DNA from: Salvelinus alpinus
Lineage: Eukaryota; Chordata; Actinopteri; Salmoniformes; Salmonidae
Direction of reading: 5' to 3'
Length of the DNA stretch: 64,000 bases
Assembly (NCBI RefSeq): GCF_045679555.1
Contig: NC_092091.1
Location: 11,123,918 to 11,187,917 of the forward strand
Made by a program: the position numbers and the translations under genes. Below are positions 11,118-22,500 of this stretch, piece by piece. Each line of letters starts with the position of its first letter. Within the stretch, counting starts at the first letter, position 1. The notes beneath the pieces were generated by a model that saw nothing but the letters and a program-made list of their open reading frames with translations, was not told where the DNA came from and searched no databases.

Positions 11118-12837
11118 ATATGAAGTATTTTATCTCTTGAAATGAACCAACCTTATTTCATTACTTTGAAACACTATATGCCTATTCATATAAAAAAATA
11201 ATTTCCTAAATGAATTAACTCAACTTCCAGATTAGAGTAAATATTAGACCTATGCAAATCCTAGGCAAATATAAAATTAACTACAGTATCTGTATTCACG
11301 TGTTCTCTCAATGAGGCTTTGGTTCATGGGTATTCCCTGATGTTGAAGTGGTTAGCGAGCCTGTATTTTGGGTATGGTAAGGGTGATGAAGCATATTCCT
11401 TGATTCACATTGTTCCTCAACCTTGAATAACACTGACAACAGTATCACGAGGACTCATTTCAGCGAAGGCCTGAAATAACATCAGCAGCCGTGGAAAACA
11501 AAGATAATTCCAGTTCTCAGAGACTTCTGGAACTTGTTGATTCTGTAAATAGTTGAGTGAAGTTTATGTATCACTGTGAAGATGTGGGACGTTCCCCCCC
11601 CCCCCCCCCCCTACTTAATTCACATGCTAAACCCCATAGGGAATTAGAGGGTATGCCCTCAAACCATCCTCAACATATACAACACAAATGCACGCACACA
11701 GGTATGAACGTACACACACACACACAAAGTCAAGAGCAATACCCTACACACGCCACCCTCTGGAGAAAACCCTGTCTACATTCAGCTGTTATTTTAGAAT
11801 TCCTGGTGCCTGAAACACTATACAGGAGGAAAAAGCTGCTCTGAGCCCTTTGAAACCAACAGGATGTCAGACTACCACCAACGCCCCCCCCCCCCATCCC
11901 TATAGACAAACCCCTGACCATCTACATCCTAGACCCCCACCACACACATACAGAGACATGCACACACACACACACACACGTACAGAGACACACACACACA
12001 CATACAGAGACATGCACACACATACAGAGACACACGCAGAGACATGCACACACAAACACAACCCATCCTAGACTGCGCCCCCCCCCCCCCTTTATAACCC
12101 ACAGCCATCCCCCTCTGTGCTTGCCTGGGAGACACCCTTTCACCTTTCACCATCTCACTGACACAGCCATTACTGCTGCGTTTGAAGAGCCCTAGTCGCT
12201 GCTCTTCTCAAAGCCCAGATGAAAGCCTCTGCCTGGGGCTCTGAATACCAGGTCCCTGTGAACTGCAGGGGGTGACTGGATCCAGGGGTATAATCTACAC
12301 CGTCAACAGCAAAGCCCGTTTGTGTTGGATGAGATGACACATACGTAGGCAGTCACAAAGACGTACGCGCACACACACACACACACACACACAGAGCCCA
12401 AACGTGTGGTTTGACAATGACATAAGTAGCTCTGCTGTCACATTTGTTGAAACTAAGAGGAGACACTCAGACGGCAGGGTTGGTCACAAAGGGATGTGAG
12501 TGTTGAGTTAGAGGGTTTGAGTTTGAAGGCAGATAGCGACATGGGACGGTAACGGTGAGAAAGCCAATATTAAAACGCATGAAAGACGTGAAGATACAGA
12601 CGAATGAGCTGGATTTCTTCCAGGTCGACCTAAACTATAGAGAATAGAATGAGTTATTTCTATCAAGGGTAAAGTCTTTCGCAATAACACCACATAAATC
12701 GGATACACCTTTAGCTCCTCAGAACTGAAAACCTTACTTGTGACCTACTTTCCTTGCTTTACTCACATATTTGAGGGTGACTTGCACTGTTATACATGGT
12801 TATGGATGATTACAACATGAAGTTATACACGCAACTA
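11118..12837. other. Intergenic sequence with homopolymer and (CA)n tracts
   Basis: No gene was seen. There are C homopolymers at 11594-11612, 11884-11896 and 12078-12090, CA-rich tracts at 11936-12060 containing repeated CACAGAGACA-type words, and a (CA)n at about 12366-12393. Confidence 0.7.
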
Positions 12838-13020
12838 CACAGGAGGTTGGTGGCATTTTAATTGGGGAGGACGAGCTCGTGGTAACGGCTGGAGCGGAAT
12901 AGGGGGAATAGTATCAAATACATCAAACACACGGTTTCCATGGTTTCCATGTGTTGGATGGCATTCCGTTTGGCCGTTCAAGTCATTGTTATGAGCCGTC
13001 CTCCCCTCAGCAGCATCCAA
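12838..13020. mobile_element. Short TIR (MITE-like) salmonid repeat
   Basis: The outer sequences are inverted: GGAGGTTGGTGGC...GGGGAGGAC on the left and GTCCTCCCCTCAGCAGCATCC-type sequence on the right. Internal words such as GGTTTCCATG and GATGGCATTCCG fit a common salmonid non-autonomous element. No ORF is present. Family assignment is from memory. Confidence 0.6.
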
Positions 13021-13343
13021 TGCTACATAGCCATATCCTTCAGTAGAGTAAATCAGTTTAATATCACAAATATGATAAATCAAGACGGTACAAAAATATC
13101 CACTCAAATCAGCAGTGTTTAAAAAATAATAATTAAACCTTCTACCGGGAAAAAATGACTCCAGGATCATTCTTCGAAAGACAAAACAAATGTGCTTTGG
13201 TGGCAGAACTGGTCAGAAATAGCTGTTTTTCCAGGAGAGATTCCTTCCTGAAGAGCCCCCCCCATCCTACCCCGCAGGCCCTTCATTCTTCCTGCCATTC
13301 TTCGGCCCTGCATTCCTCACTCTCTCTCCAGCCTCCCACTTGG

Positions 13344-14640
13344 GCACCAGGTAGTACAGTAAAACCTCTTGGTGTATGGCTGGGGCACCAGGTAGTACAG
13401 TAAAACCTCTTGGTGTATGGCTGGGGCACCAGGTAGCACAGTAAAACCTCTTGGTGTATGGCTGGGGCACCAGGTAGTACAGTAAAACCTCTTGGTGTAT
13501 GGCTGGGGCACCAGGTAGTACAGTAAAACCTCTTGGTGTATGGCTGGGGCACCAGGTAGCACAGTAAAACCTCTTGGTGTATGGCTGGGGCACCAGGTAG
13601 CACAGTAAAACCTCTTGGTGTACGGCTGGGGCACCAGGTAGTACAGTAAAACCTCTTGGTGTATGGCTGGGGCACCAGGTAGTACAGTAAAACCTCTTGG
13701 TGTATGGCTGGGGCACCAGGTAGTACAGTAAAACCTCTTGGTGTATGGCTGGGGCACCAGGTAGTACAGTAAAACCTCTTGGTGTACGGCTGGGGCACCA
13801 GTTACAGTAAAACCTATTGGTGTAGGGCTGGGGCACCAGGTAGCACAGTAAAACCTCTTGGTGTAGGGCTGGGGCACCAGGTAGTACAGTAAAACCTCTT
13901 GGTGTAGGGCTGGGGCACCAGTTACAGTAAAACCTCTTGGTGTATGGCTGGGGCACCAGTTACAGTAAACCCTCTTGGTGTATGGCTGGGGCACCAGTTA
14001 CAGTAAAACCTCTTGGTGTATGGCTGGGGCACCAGTTACAGTAAAACCTCTTGGTGTATGGCTGGGGCACCAGTTACAGTAAAACCTCTTGGTGTATGGC
14101 TGGGGCACCAGTTACAGTAAAACCTCTTGGTGTATGGCTGGGGCACCAGTTACAGTAAAACCTCTTGGTGTAGGGCTGGGGCACCAGTTACAGTAAAACC
14201 TCTTGGTGTATGGCTGGGGCACCAGTTACAGTAAAACCTCTTGGTGTATGGCTGGGGCACCAGTTACAGTAAAACCTCTTGGTGTAGGGCTGGGGCACCA
14301 GTTACAGTAAAACCTCTTGGTGTATGGCTGGGGCACCAGTTACAGTAAAACCTCTTGGTGTATGGCTGGGGCACCAGTTACAGTAAAACCTCTTGGTGTA
14401 TGGCTGGGGCACCAGTTACAGTAAAACCTCTTGGTGTAGGGCTGGGGCACCAGTTACAGTAAAACCTCTTGGTGTATGGCTGGGGCACCAGTTACAGTAA
14501 AACCTCTTGGTGTATGGCTGGGGCACCAGGTAGCACAGTAAAACCTCTTGGTGTATGGCTGGGGCACCAGGTAGTACAGTAAAACCTCTTGGTGTATGGC
14601 TGGTGCACCAGGTAGTAAAGTAAAACCTCTTGATGGAGGG
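13344..14640. repeat. 38/41-bp minisatellite, 33 copies
   Basis: The unit begins GCACCAGGTAGTACAGTAAA and continues ACCTCTTGGTGTATGGCTGGG. It exists in a 41-bp form (GGTAGTAC/GGTAGCAC) and a 38-bp form (GTTAC). The 41-bp form occupies 13344-13794 and the last copies; the 38-bp form dominates 13953-14522. Long minus-strand open frames across it (up to 229 codons) are products of repetition and not a gene. Confidence 0.96.
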
Positions 14641-14649
14641 GCTGTATTT

Positions 14650-17600
14650 ACCAAATTAGGACCTGGCAAACTTCTGGGGCCGGGGGGATGGGAAGGTAAG
14701 AACCTCTCGACCCAGGGGTGTAGTCATTGATGTGAGACATTCTGAATGTTGCAAATAGAATGAATAGAGCGGACGTGGATTTCCCATCTGACAGACATTC
14801 AGATCTGTTCTAAACAATAGATTTCTATCTTAATATTCTAACAACATCCTCCTGAAGAGACCCCTGGGGGTGCTCTATTAGGGATCAGTCTCCATCGTTT
14901 TTAAAACTCCGTCCTCTCCTCCCCTTCATCTGTTTTGATTGGAGACTTGACAGGTGAAAACCGTACGGCGGAAGCTTAATCATTAGGCTGGCTATCACCT
15001 GGTCAGTTCTATCGGATTAGAGCAGCGGAGGTGGTAAGGAGAATATTAATTTTTAAAGGCAAATGGAAACTGAGCCCGAGTACACAAAGACACCAACCTG
15101 ACAACCTTTACCCCAAATAGTGCAGGCAATGTTGACGGGCACACTTTTAGACAAGATCAAAACACCACACCCACAGTCTTCTTTTATCTGGTGGCTCCAT
15201 CCATGTCATATCACTTTGTAGTCCGGGCTGTAAACACAGAGACGGCCATAGGCACAATTAAGGCGAGAAGGACGTGGAATCACAAGTTTAGAAGAGGTGT
15301 GGTGGAGGGCTGGAGGCCAAGAGATAAGTCATTAGACCTTCTCTCAACACAGCTGAAAACTGACTCCACAACCACAGTGTTTTATTTACCCTGTATTTAC
15401 TCCAGTTAGTTGGGTGAATGGTAATTACATGTTAATTACCTAATAATTACTCATTTCTTTGGGGTTCGTTTAAACAAGCACCATTACATACTATTTGGTA
15501 CCGTGTAGTTACCAATTGTTGTACCTTTTTTAAAGCAACCAAACAAAAATATCCCTTATAAAATAAGCCATTTATTTTTTCATTAAAGGTTAAACAGTAC
15601 AATAAATGCTACAATTTGAGCATCTTGGAATAAGAGGTGTTTATGGAATTACTGCTGTGATATTGCCATGAAACTATCCTGGATGGGGATAGCGGTGTGA
15701 ATCTCACTGTATTATAGTCAATGTGTGTCCATCCAGACAAAAGGATTCTACAGAGGACAACATTGGAGGGTTTTTGAAAGGTGCTGTGGGTAATGATTTA
15801 GATAACGCCTTCATATAGGAGGGAAAGCTTAGCCTTCAGGGCGTAAAAAATGTTAAACAGGCAGATTGACCCAAAGATTTCAGCCCTTTTAATCTTCTCC
15901 TTTTGAAATGAAAATGTCTGTAATGGATTCAGGTCTAATGGATTCAGGTTACTGTAGGGTTAAATCTACAATATGGGATTTGTGTTTCTGCCCGTGAGGA
16001 TTGACCAAAAATGTCAGCAAATATCCCGATTGCACCTTTAACCCAATACAGGTGAAATGGAGAAAGTCTGACATTTTAACCAGTTTATTTACTGTACGAT
16101 ATACAAGCTTTCTGCATTTAAGTCCTTTATTATTTATGTCTTGAGAGTTACAAAAAGGCCAAACATAAGGGAATTCTCTTAACAGAAACATGACCAAAAT
16201 GAAATCAGATCCAGTCAGAATACTGTAAAATGTAAAGTATGTGTAACTAATAATATCGCATAAAAACACATCAATTGTATATTTTTTCATGACAAATAAA
16301 ACCAGGACATTGTGGAATGAAAGAACCGGAAATAACTAGTCCGATGAACAATCTCTCTCTCTTTTTTTTTTTTTAAGTGTACAGAATAAACAATATAAAT
16401 CAAAACTTCTCTGTTGGAACTGAGAAATCATAGTCAATACAACGCATGCAGACATCAGATAACCGTTTTGAAACAGTCTGCAAAAGATCATACATATTTG
16501 GACAGTGTTCGACACTACCCTCCATCCATAGCCTTGAAAATGCGTCGTTGTCCGCGTGTATATCTATCAACATGTTCCCAGCTGTTCCTGTTCGATTCAG
16601 ATTCATTCATATCAAAACTAATAACTTATTGCACAAGCCCAAAGAGGGATGTTTACAACGTTAGCTATGACCTAGGAGCAATATGGAGATCGCCGGTCAT
16701 GTCATACGTTCAGTGCAACCGTATAAATCTTTTTTTTTTTTATGACATTTTTTTCCATTTTCTATCTTATCAGTGTGGCCACAGCCTTCGATTTCTACGC
16801 ATAATTTTGGCCCTCGTGAGAAATGGATGGCATTTGATTAGTCTGCTGCTAAACATTCCATCTTCTAGGAACAATTTATAACAAGTATTTACACTAGGTA
16901 GGATAACCAGCTGAGAAATAAAAACTGATGGAAATGTGGTTTTTGGCTGCTATTGCCGGTCAGAAATCTACAGAGAAATCTAAATTGCTTCCTGATAACT
17001 TATGGAAGCCATATATACACCGTTCTCCTATGCAGTGAAACGACAGACGCCTAGTATCTTTATCTTTGCCTAACAAATCTTTGTTTCCCAACACTCAATC
17101 TACATGTAGGGTCAATATGTATACGGTATTTCTTCAATGTAGAAAACTTTGGGTTTCACAATTTTCCACACCTCAGCAAAGAATAATCAAACTGACTCTG
17201 AAAGTGCCTTAAAAAATATATAAAAAACAATATCATTAAAAAAATATATGAAAACATGGCTGAGTGATATTGAGTGGAGCTGTGTATCATGGAGTGTTAT
17301 AACAACACCAGTAGCACATACAAAAGGAATAGATCTACCTTGTCCCAGATCAGTTCTGCTGTCTTGACAACTCTTATGGTTGTGTTTAGCAAGACAGCAC
17401 AAACAGATCTGGGATCAGGCTAGAATGGATCTGCCTTGACCTGAGAAAGACATTCGGCAGCATCGTGAACTTGCTAACTCGATATTTTCTATATTTTTTT
17501 TAACTTTATAATATTTGTCAATTAGTAATAAATGCATCACATTGATTATGCACTGCGAGTTGTGATAGTAAAACTATTCTTATAGGACAGACATCTCAAT

Positions 17601-17809
17601 CAAAGTACATCGAGTTATAATACACCACGTACTTTAGTTATAACACATGTTATAACACCACATACTGTAAGGTAGTATTTCTGCACTTTTAGATTCTCTT
17701 TGGCAAAAAATAACCAACTAAAATAGAATTCAACTACTTTGGGGTTTTGGAATGTCACAAGATTACAGAATAAGAGTCTCTATGCTTTCTAAATGTTAAA
17801 GTCTGCTAC
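14650..17809. other. Unassigned intergenic sequence downstream of mfge8
   Basis: About 3.2 kb without recognisable exons. It is AT-rich from 15400. Poly-T runs occur at 16365-16376 and 16730-16741. TTTATT on the plus strand (possible minus-strand poly(A) signals) occurs near 15572 and 16085, but I cannot tell whether the mfge8 3' UTR reaches this far. An inverted pair of words (CCCAGATCAG at about 17345 and CAGATCTGGGATC at about 17403) marks a small foldback repeat. Confidence 0.4.
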
Positions 17810-18601
17810 TATGCTGAACAAAAATATAAAAAGGCAACATGTAAAGTGTTGGTCCCATGTTTCATTAACTGAAATAACAGTTCCCAGACATTTTCCATAT
17901 GCTTAAAAAGCTTATTTCTTTAAAATTGAGAACAAATGTCTTTACATCCCCGTTAGTGATAATCCATTCACCTGACAGGTGTGGCATAACAAGAAGCTGA
18001 TTAAACAGCATGGTCATTACACAGGTGCACCTTGTGCTGGGGACAATAAAAGGCCACTCTAAAATATGCAGTTTTGTCACACAACACAATGCCACAGATG
18101 TCTAAAGTTCTGAGGGAGCGTGCAATTGGCAAGCTGAATGCAGGAATGTCCAACAGAATGTGTTGCCAGATAATTTAAATGTTAATTTATCTACCATAAA
18201 CCGCCTCCAACATCGTTTTATAGAGTTAGCCAGTACATCCAACCGGCCTCACAACTGCAGACCATGTGTATGGCGTTGTGTGGGCGAGTGGTTTTCTGAT
18301 GTCAATGTTGTGAACAGAGTGCTCCATGGTGGAGGTGGGGTTATGGTATGGGCAAGGCGTAAGCTACCGACAACGAACACAATTGCATTTTATCGATGGC
18401 CATTTGAATGCATAAAAAATACCGTGACGAGATCCTGAGGCCCATTGTGAGGCCCATTTTTTGTTTAAGGTATCTGTGACCAACAGATACCATATCTGTA
18501 CTGCCAGTCATATGAAATCCATAGATTAGGGCAATTGATTGATTTCCTCATTAAAATCTTTGAAATTGTTGCATGTTGCATTTATATTTTTGTTCAGTAT
18601 A
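17810..18601 (+). mobile_element. Internally deleted Tc1-type transposon
   Basis: The inverted termini are TATGCTGAACAAAAATATAA on the left and TTATATTTTTGTTCAGTATA on the right. The element is only about 790 bp, half the usual Tc1 length. A remnant around 18310-18350 reads [12 protein letters not shown], the transposase motif that lies between the first and second catalytic Asp. It is non-autonomous. Confidence 0.88.
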
Positions 18602-19404
18602 CTTACATGAAAATGTTAATTTAGTAAAGAATGCAAATAATAATGAATCATAATGCATTTAGGACTAGTTAACTAAGACTATACACATGGCAACAAAGCA
18701 AAATACATTTGGTATACATTGCTTTAAAAAAATAACAAAAGAACAAAATTCGTATCAAGTCTATGGTCACACGAGGAGTCTTCATTAAGCAAACACAAAC
18801 AAAGTTCTTCAAAACATCTTCCAAAGCACTGCAGAGTCACAGCTTGGAAGCTAACACTACACACGAGTGTGTTCGATAATACTACTACTCACTTCAGGAC
18901 GGTCAGGTGAAAACCCTCTATTGGGAAAAACCTCTCAGCTAAATGAGCTACTATTGTACATCATCAATGGGGTTTCAGGTTCAGCCTTCGGCCCGTATAC
19001 AGTAGCAGTGCTGATCTAGGATCAGTTTTGCCTTTCGAGAAAAAAAAAAAAAAATCATAATAATGAATAAGATCAGCAGTCCTACTCTGAAACTGAACAC
19101 AACACAGGCCCGATCTAGGAAGGACCGTTTCAGAGTCCATGCAGTTCCGGCTGACACAGCAGTAGTCGGTGTGCTCGAGGTACAAGTTGACCTTAAGCAC
19201 AGATCTAGGATCAGATTACCCCTACCCAATTCTAGCAGTAACCATTAGGTGGTTTTGTACCTCCTCAGTCGGGGCAGGGTTGTAGTGGTGACGTGGTGTT
19301 TTACTGCCCTCTACAGATCTGAGCAAGGCAGTGCAGGTGTGGCTCAGGAGGTTTTTGGAAAGAAAGGAAGAGGAGGAGCTGGGAAAGAGGAGACTTGGGC
19401 GGGG
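18602..19404 (-). other. Possible mfge8 3' UTR / downstream flank
   Basis: There is no second coding exon. CTGATCTAGGATCAG-type words, frequent in salmonid interspersed repeats, occur at about 19011 and 19201. Part of this stretch next to 19405 should be mfge8 3' UTR, but no convincing polyadenylation site was identified. Confidence 0.4.
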
Positions 19405-19548
19405 CTACTCGTCACAGCCCAGCAGCTCCATTCGCAAGGTGATGCGCCCGTGCCACGCCCACGGCAGGATGCGGACGAATCGGGCGTAGAACGGAGGCTC
19501 GAACAGGTTCTTCTTGTGGACATTGTTGTCGCTGTTGCCAGGGAAGAT
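19405..19548 (-). CDS. mfge8: mfge8 last exon: end of F5/8C-2
   Basis: The acceptor is CAACCTCCAG|ATCTTCC and the stop TAG is at 19407-19405. It encodes [20 protein letters not shown] and ends RMELLGCDE. The [10 protein letters not shown] strand and the closing Cys of the discoidin fold are present. Confidence 0.97.
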   Translation of the reverse strand: MFPGNSDNNVHKKNLFEPPFYARFVRILPWAWHGRITLRMELLGCDE

Positions 19549-22500
19549 CTGGAGGTTGGAGAGTCGAATCACACGCACAGAGACAGATGGGAGTTAGTTA
19601 GCTAGCTACTGAACATCCATCACAGAATCTATAGAACATCATGAAATCTATGACATATGTTGAAGTGTCTGTATCTCATGGCAACTGTTGTTTGAGGTTC
19701 TGTTTATTGTGTGAAAATAAAAAAGGAGTAAATTATAACTTGGGGGAAAAACACAAAAAATACCCTCTTAATTTAATAGCCAAGAAGTACTTTAATTGGT
19801 CCATTTTCCTACACAGCCACACATTGGGTAAATTCATGTTGGGCTTCACTTCTTTGGATGTCAAGATGCAAAAAAACAGACCTTGTCTGTGCTGGTGACA
19901 TCGTCCTTGACTATGCTCCAGAATTGCCCATCGTCACTGTAGGACACCTTGAAGGCAGAGACAAACTGGACCGCCCCAAAGTCCTTGGCCCCCTGGGTGA
20001 TGATACCTGAGATTTTCTTAGGGGACTCCAGGTCCACCTGTTACAGAAGGAGAACGTGTCAGAACAAGCAGGACTCCAGGTCCACCTGTTACAGAAGGAG
20101 AACAAGCAGGACTCCAGGTCCACCTGTTACAGAAGGAGAACAAGCAGGACTCCAGGTCCACCTGTTACAGAAGGAGAACAAACAGGACTCCAGGTCTACC
20201 TGTTACAGAAGGAGAACGTGTCAGAACAAGCAGGACCCCAGGTCCACCTGTTACAGAAGGAGAACAAACAGGACTCCAGGTCTACCTGTTACAGAAGGAG
20301 AACAAGCAGGACTCCAGGTCCACCTGTTACAGAAGGAGAACAAGCAGGACTCCAGGTCCACCTGTTACAGAAGGAGAACGTGTCAGAACAAGCAGGACCC
20401 CAGGTCCACCTGTTACAGAAGGAGAACAAGCAGGACTCCAGGTCTACCTGTTACAGAAGGAGAACAAACAGGACTCCAGGTCTACCTGTTACAGAAGGAG
20501 AACGTGTCAGAACAAGCAGGACCCCAGGTCCACCTGTTACAGAAGGAGAACAAACAGGACTCCAGGTCTACCTGTTACAGAAGGAGAACGTGTCAGAACA
20601 AGCAGGACCCCAGGTCCACCTGTTACAGAAGGAGAACAAACAGGACTCCAGGTCTACCTGTTACAGAAGGAGAACAAGCAGGACACCAGGTCCACCTGTT
20701 ACAGAAGGAGAACAAGCAGGACTCCAGGTCTACCTGTTACAGAAGGAGAACAAGCAGGACTCCAGGTCCACCTGTTACAGAAGGAGAACAAGCAGGACTC
20801 CAGGTCCACCTGTTACAGAAGGAGAACGTGTCAGAACAAGCAGGACCCCAGGTCCACCTGTTACAGAAGGAGAACAAGCAGGACTCCAGGTCCACCTGTT
20901 ACAGAGGGAGAACGTGTCAGAACAAGCAGGACCCCAGGTCCACCTGTTACAGAAGGAGAACAAGCAGGACTCCAGGTCCACCTGTTACAGAAACAGGGTT
21001 TCTCTAGTGGCAACGCTGCCGATGTTGAACTACACATCCCCGTAGCAAATGTCAATCATTTGTTGGTAAAGTAAACGGGGAAAGTTCTGGAAGATTCTCT
21101 CTCACCAACACAAATCACCCTCAACTATAGCCCCCCCCCCCCCCCCCCCAAAATAGAAACAGATGTTTTGTCTCACACACCAGATAGGTGAAGTGAAATG
21201 TGTTGTTTTACAGCATATATGTCAGAGTCAAGGCCCGCGGGCCACATCCGGCCCGCGAGAAGGTTTTTTACGGCCCCTGGGATGATCTTGATTTATTATT
21301 AGAACCGGCCCGCAGACCGCAGCAAGCCGGCAGCCCGCAGATCTTTTACACGCACCAATACTACATTTCCCACAATGCAACGGTGACGCACCGAGCAGTA
21401 GGCTGCTGTGTAAATGAGATGGAGCTGCCTTGGGAAAAACTCGTGGGTTTGACAACCGACGGAGCACCTGCGATGTGTGGACACAGGAGCGGACTGGTGG
21501 CGAAGATACGGGAAAAGATGCAAGAGGAAAACGCGACAGGTGAGCTGACAGCTTATCATTGTATCATACACCAGGAAGCGTTGTGCGGTAAAGCCTTGAA
21601 AATGGAGCATGTAATGAGCATCATCACGCGCACAGTTAACTTTATCAGAGCCAAAGGTTTGAATCACCGCCAGTTCAAGGCATTTCTGACGGAGTTAGAA
21701 ACGGAGCATGGTGATTTGCCTTATCACACAGAGGTGCGATGGCTAAGCCAGGGAAAGGTGCTTCAAAGATGTTTCGAGCTTCGTGAGGAGATTTGTCTGT
21801 TCTTGGACAGCAAAGGGAAAGACACAACACAACTCCGAGACGAAATGTTTCTGTGTGAAATGGCTTTTCTGTGTGACATTACGAGTCATCTGAATGCAAT
21901 GAACTTGCAGCTGCAGGGTCGGGATCATGTCATCTCTGATATGTACAGTACAGTGAAGGCATTTAAAACCAAACTGACTCTGTGGGAGACGCAGATGCGT
22001 AAAGAAAATTTGAGCCACTTTCCCAGCTGCCAGACCATGAAAGAGAAGCTCTCTACCAGTGCGTTCCCGAGCGCACAGTTGGCTGATAAAATAGGTATGC
22101 TTGCCGCTGACTTTCGACGCCGATTTGCTGACTTTGAAGCACAAAAAAGCAGGTTGGAACTGCTCGGTAACCCATTTGCTGTTGACGTGGAAAGCTCACC
22201 ACCAAACCTCCAAATGGAGTTGATTGACCTCCAATGCAATGATGCACTGAGGGCAAAATATGCGGCAGTGGGTGCTGCGGAGTTCGCCCGTTTCCTCCCC
22301 GACACAATGCCCCAGCTGCGCATCCAGGCTGCTCAAACGTTGTCTATGTTTGGCAGCACATACCTGTGTGAACAACTGTTTTCTTTGATGAACCTGAACA
22401 AAACATCACACAGAAGTCGACTTACTGCTGAACACCTCCACTCAATTCTGAGGATTTCCTCAGCTCAGAGCCTTACCCCGAACATTGATGAACTTGTGGA

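Noticed and set aside
13267-13994. Minus-strand open frames of 170-229 codons with TKRFYC/HTPRGFTV repeats
   Set aside because: Translation of the 38/41-bp minisatellite. The unit lacks stops in these frames, so length is an artefact of repetition.
16414-16881. 155-codon plus-strand frame, and 68-codon minus-strand frame at 16400-16606
   Set aside because: No recognisable domain, no codon bias and no splice context. An in-frame stop directly precedes the minus-strand frame. Could be UTR sequence at most.
18964-19248. Minus-strand frame reading LEHTDYCCVSRNCMDSETVLP as a possible extra mfge8 exon
   Set aside because: It lies downstream of the mfge8 stop, has no acceptor/donor pair in phase, and is flanked by CTGATCTAGGATCAG repeat words.
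19949-21045. Plus-strand open frames of 329 and 352 codons (RSTCYRRRT repeats)
   Set aside because: Antisense reading of the splice-acceptor minisatellite and mfge8 exon. No domain, and opposite to the gene.
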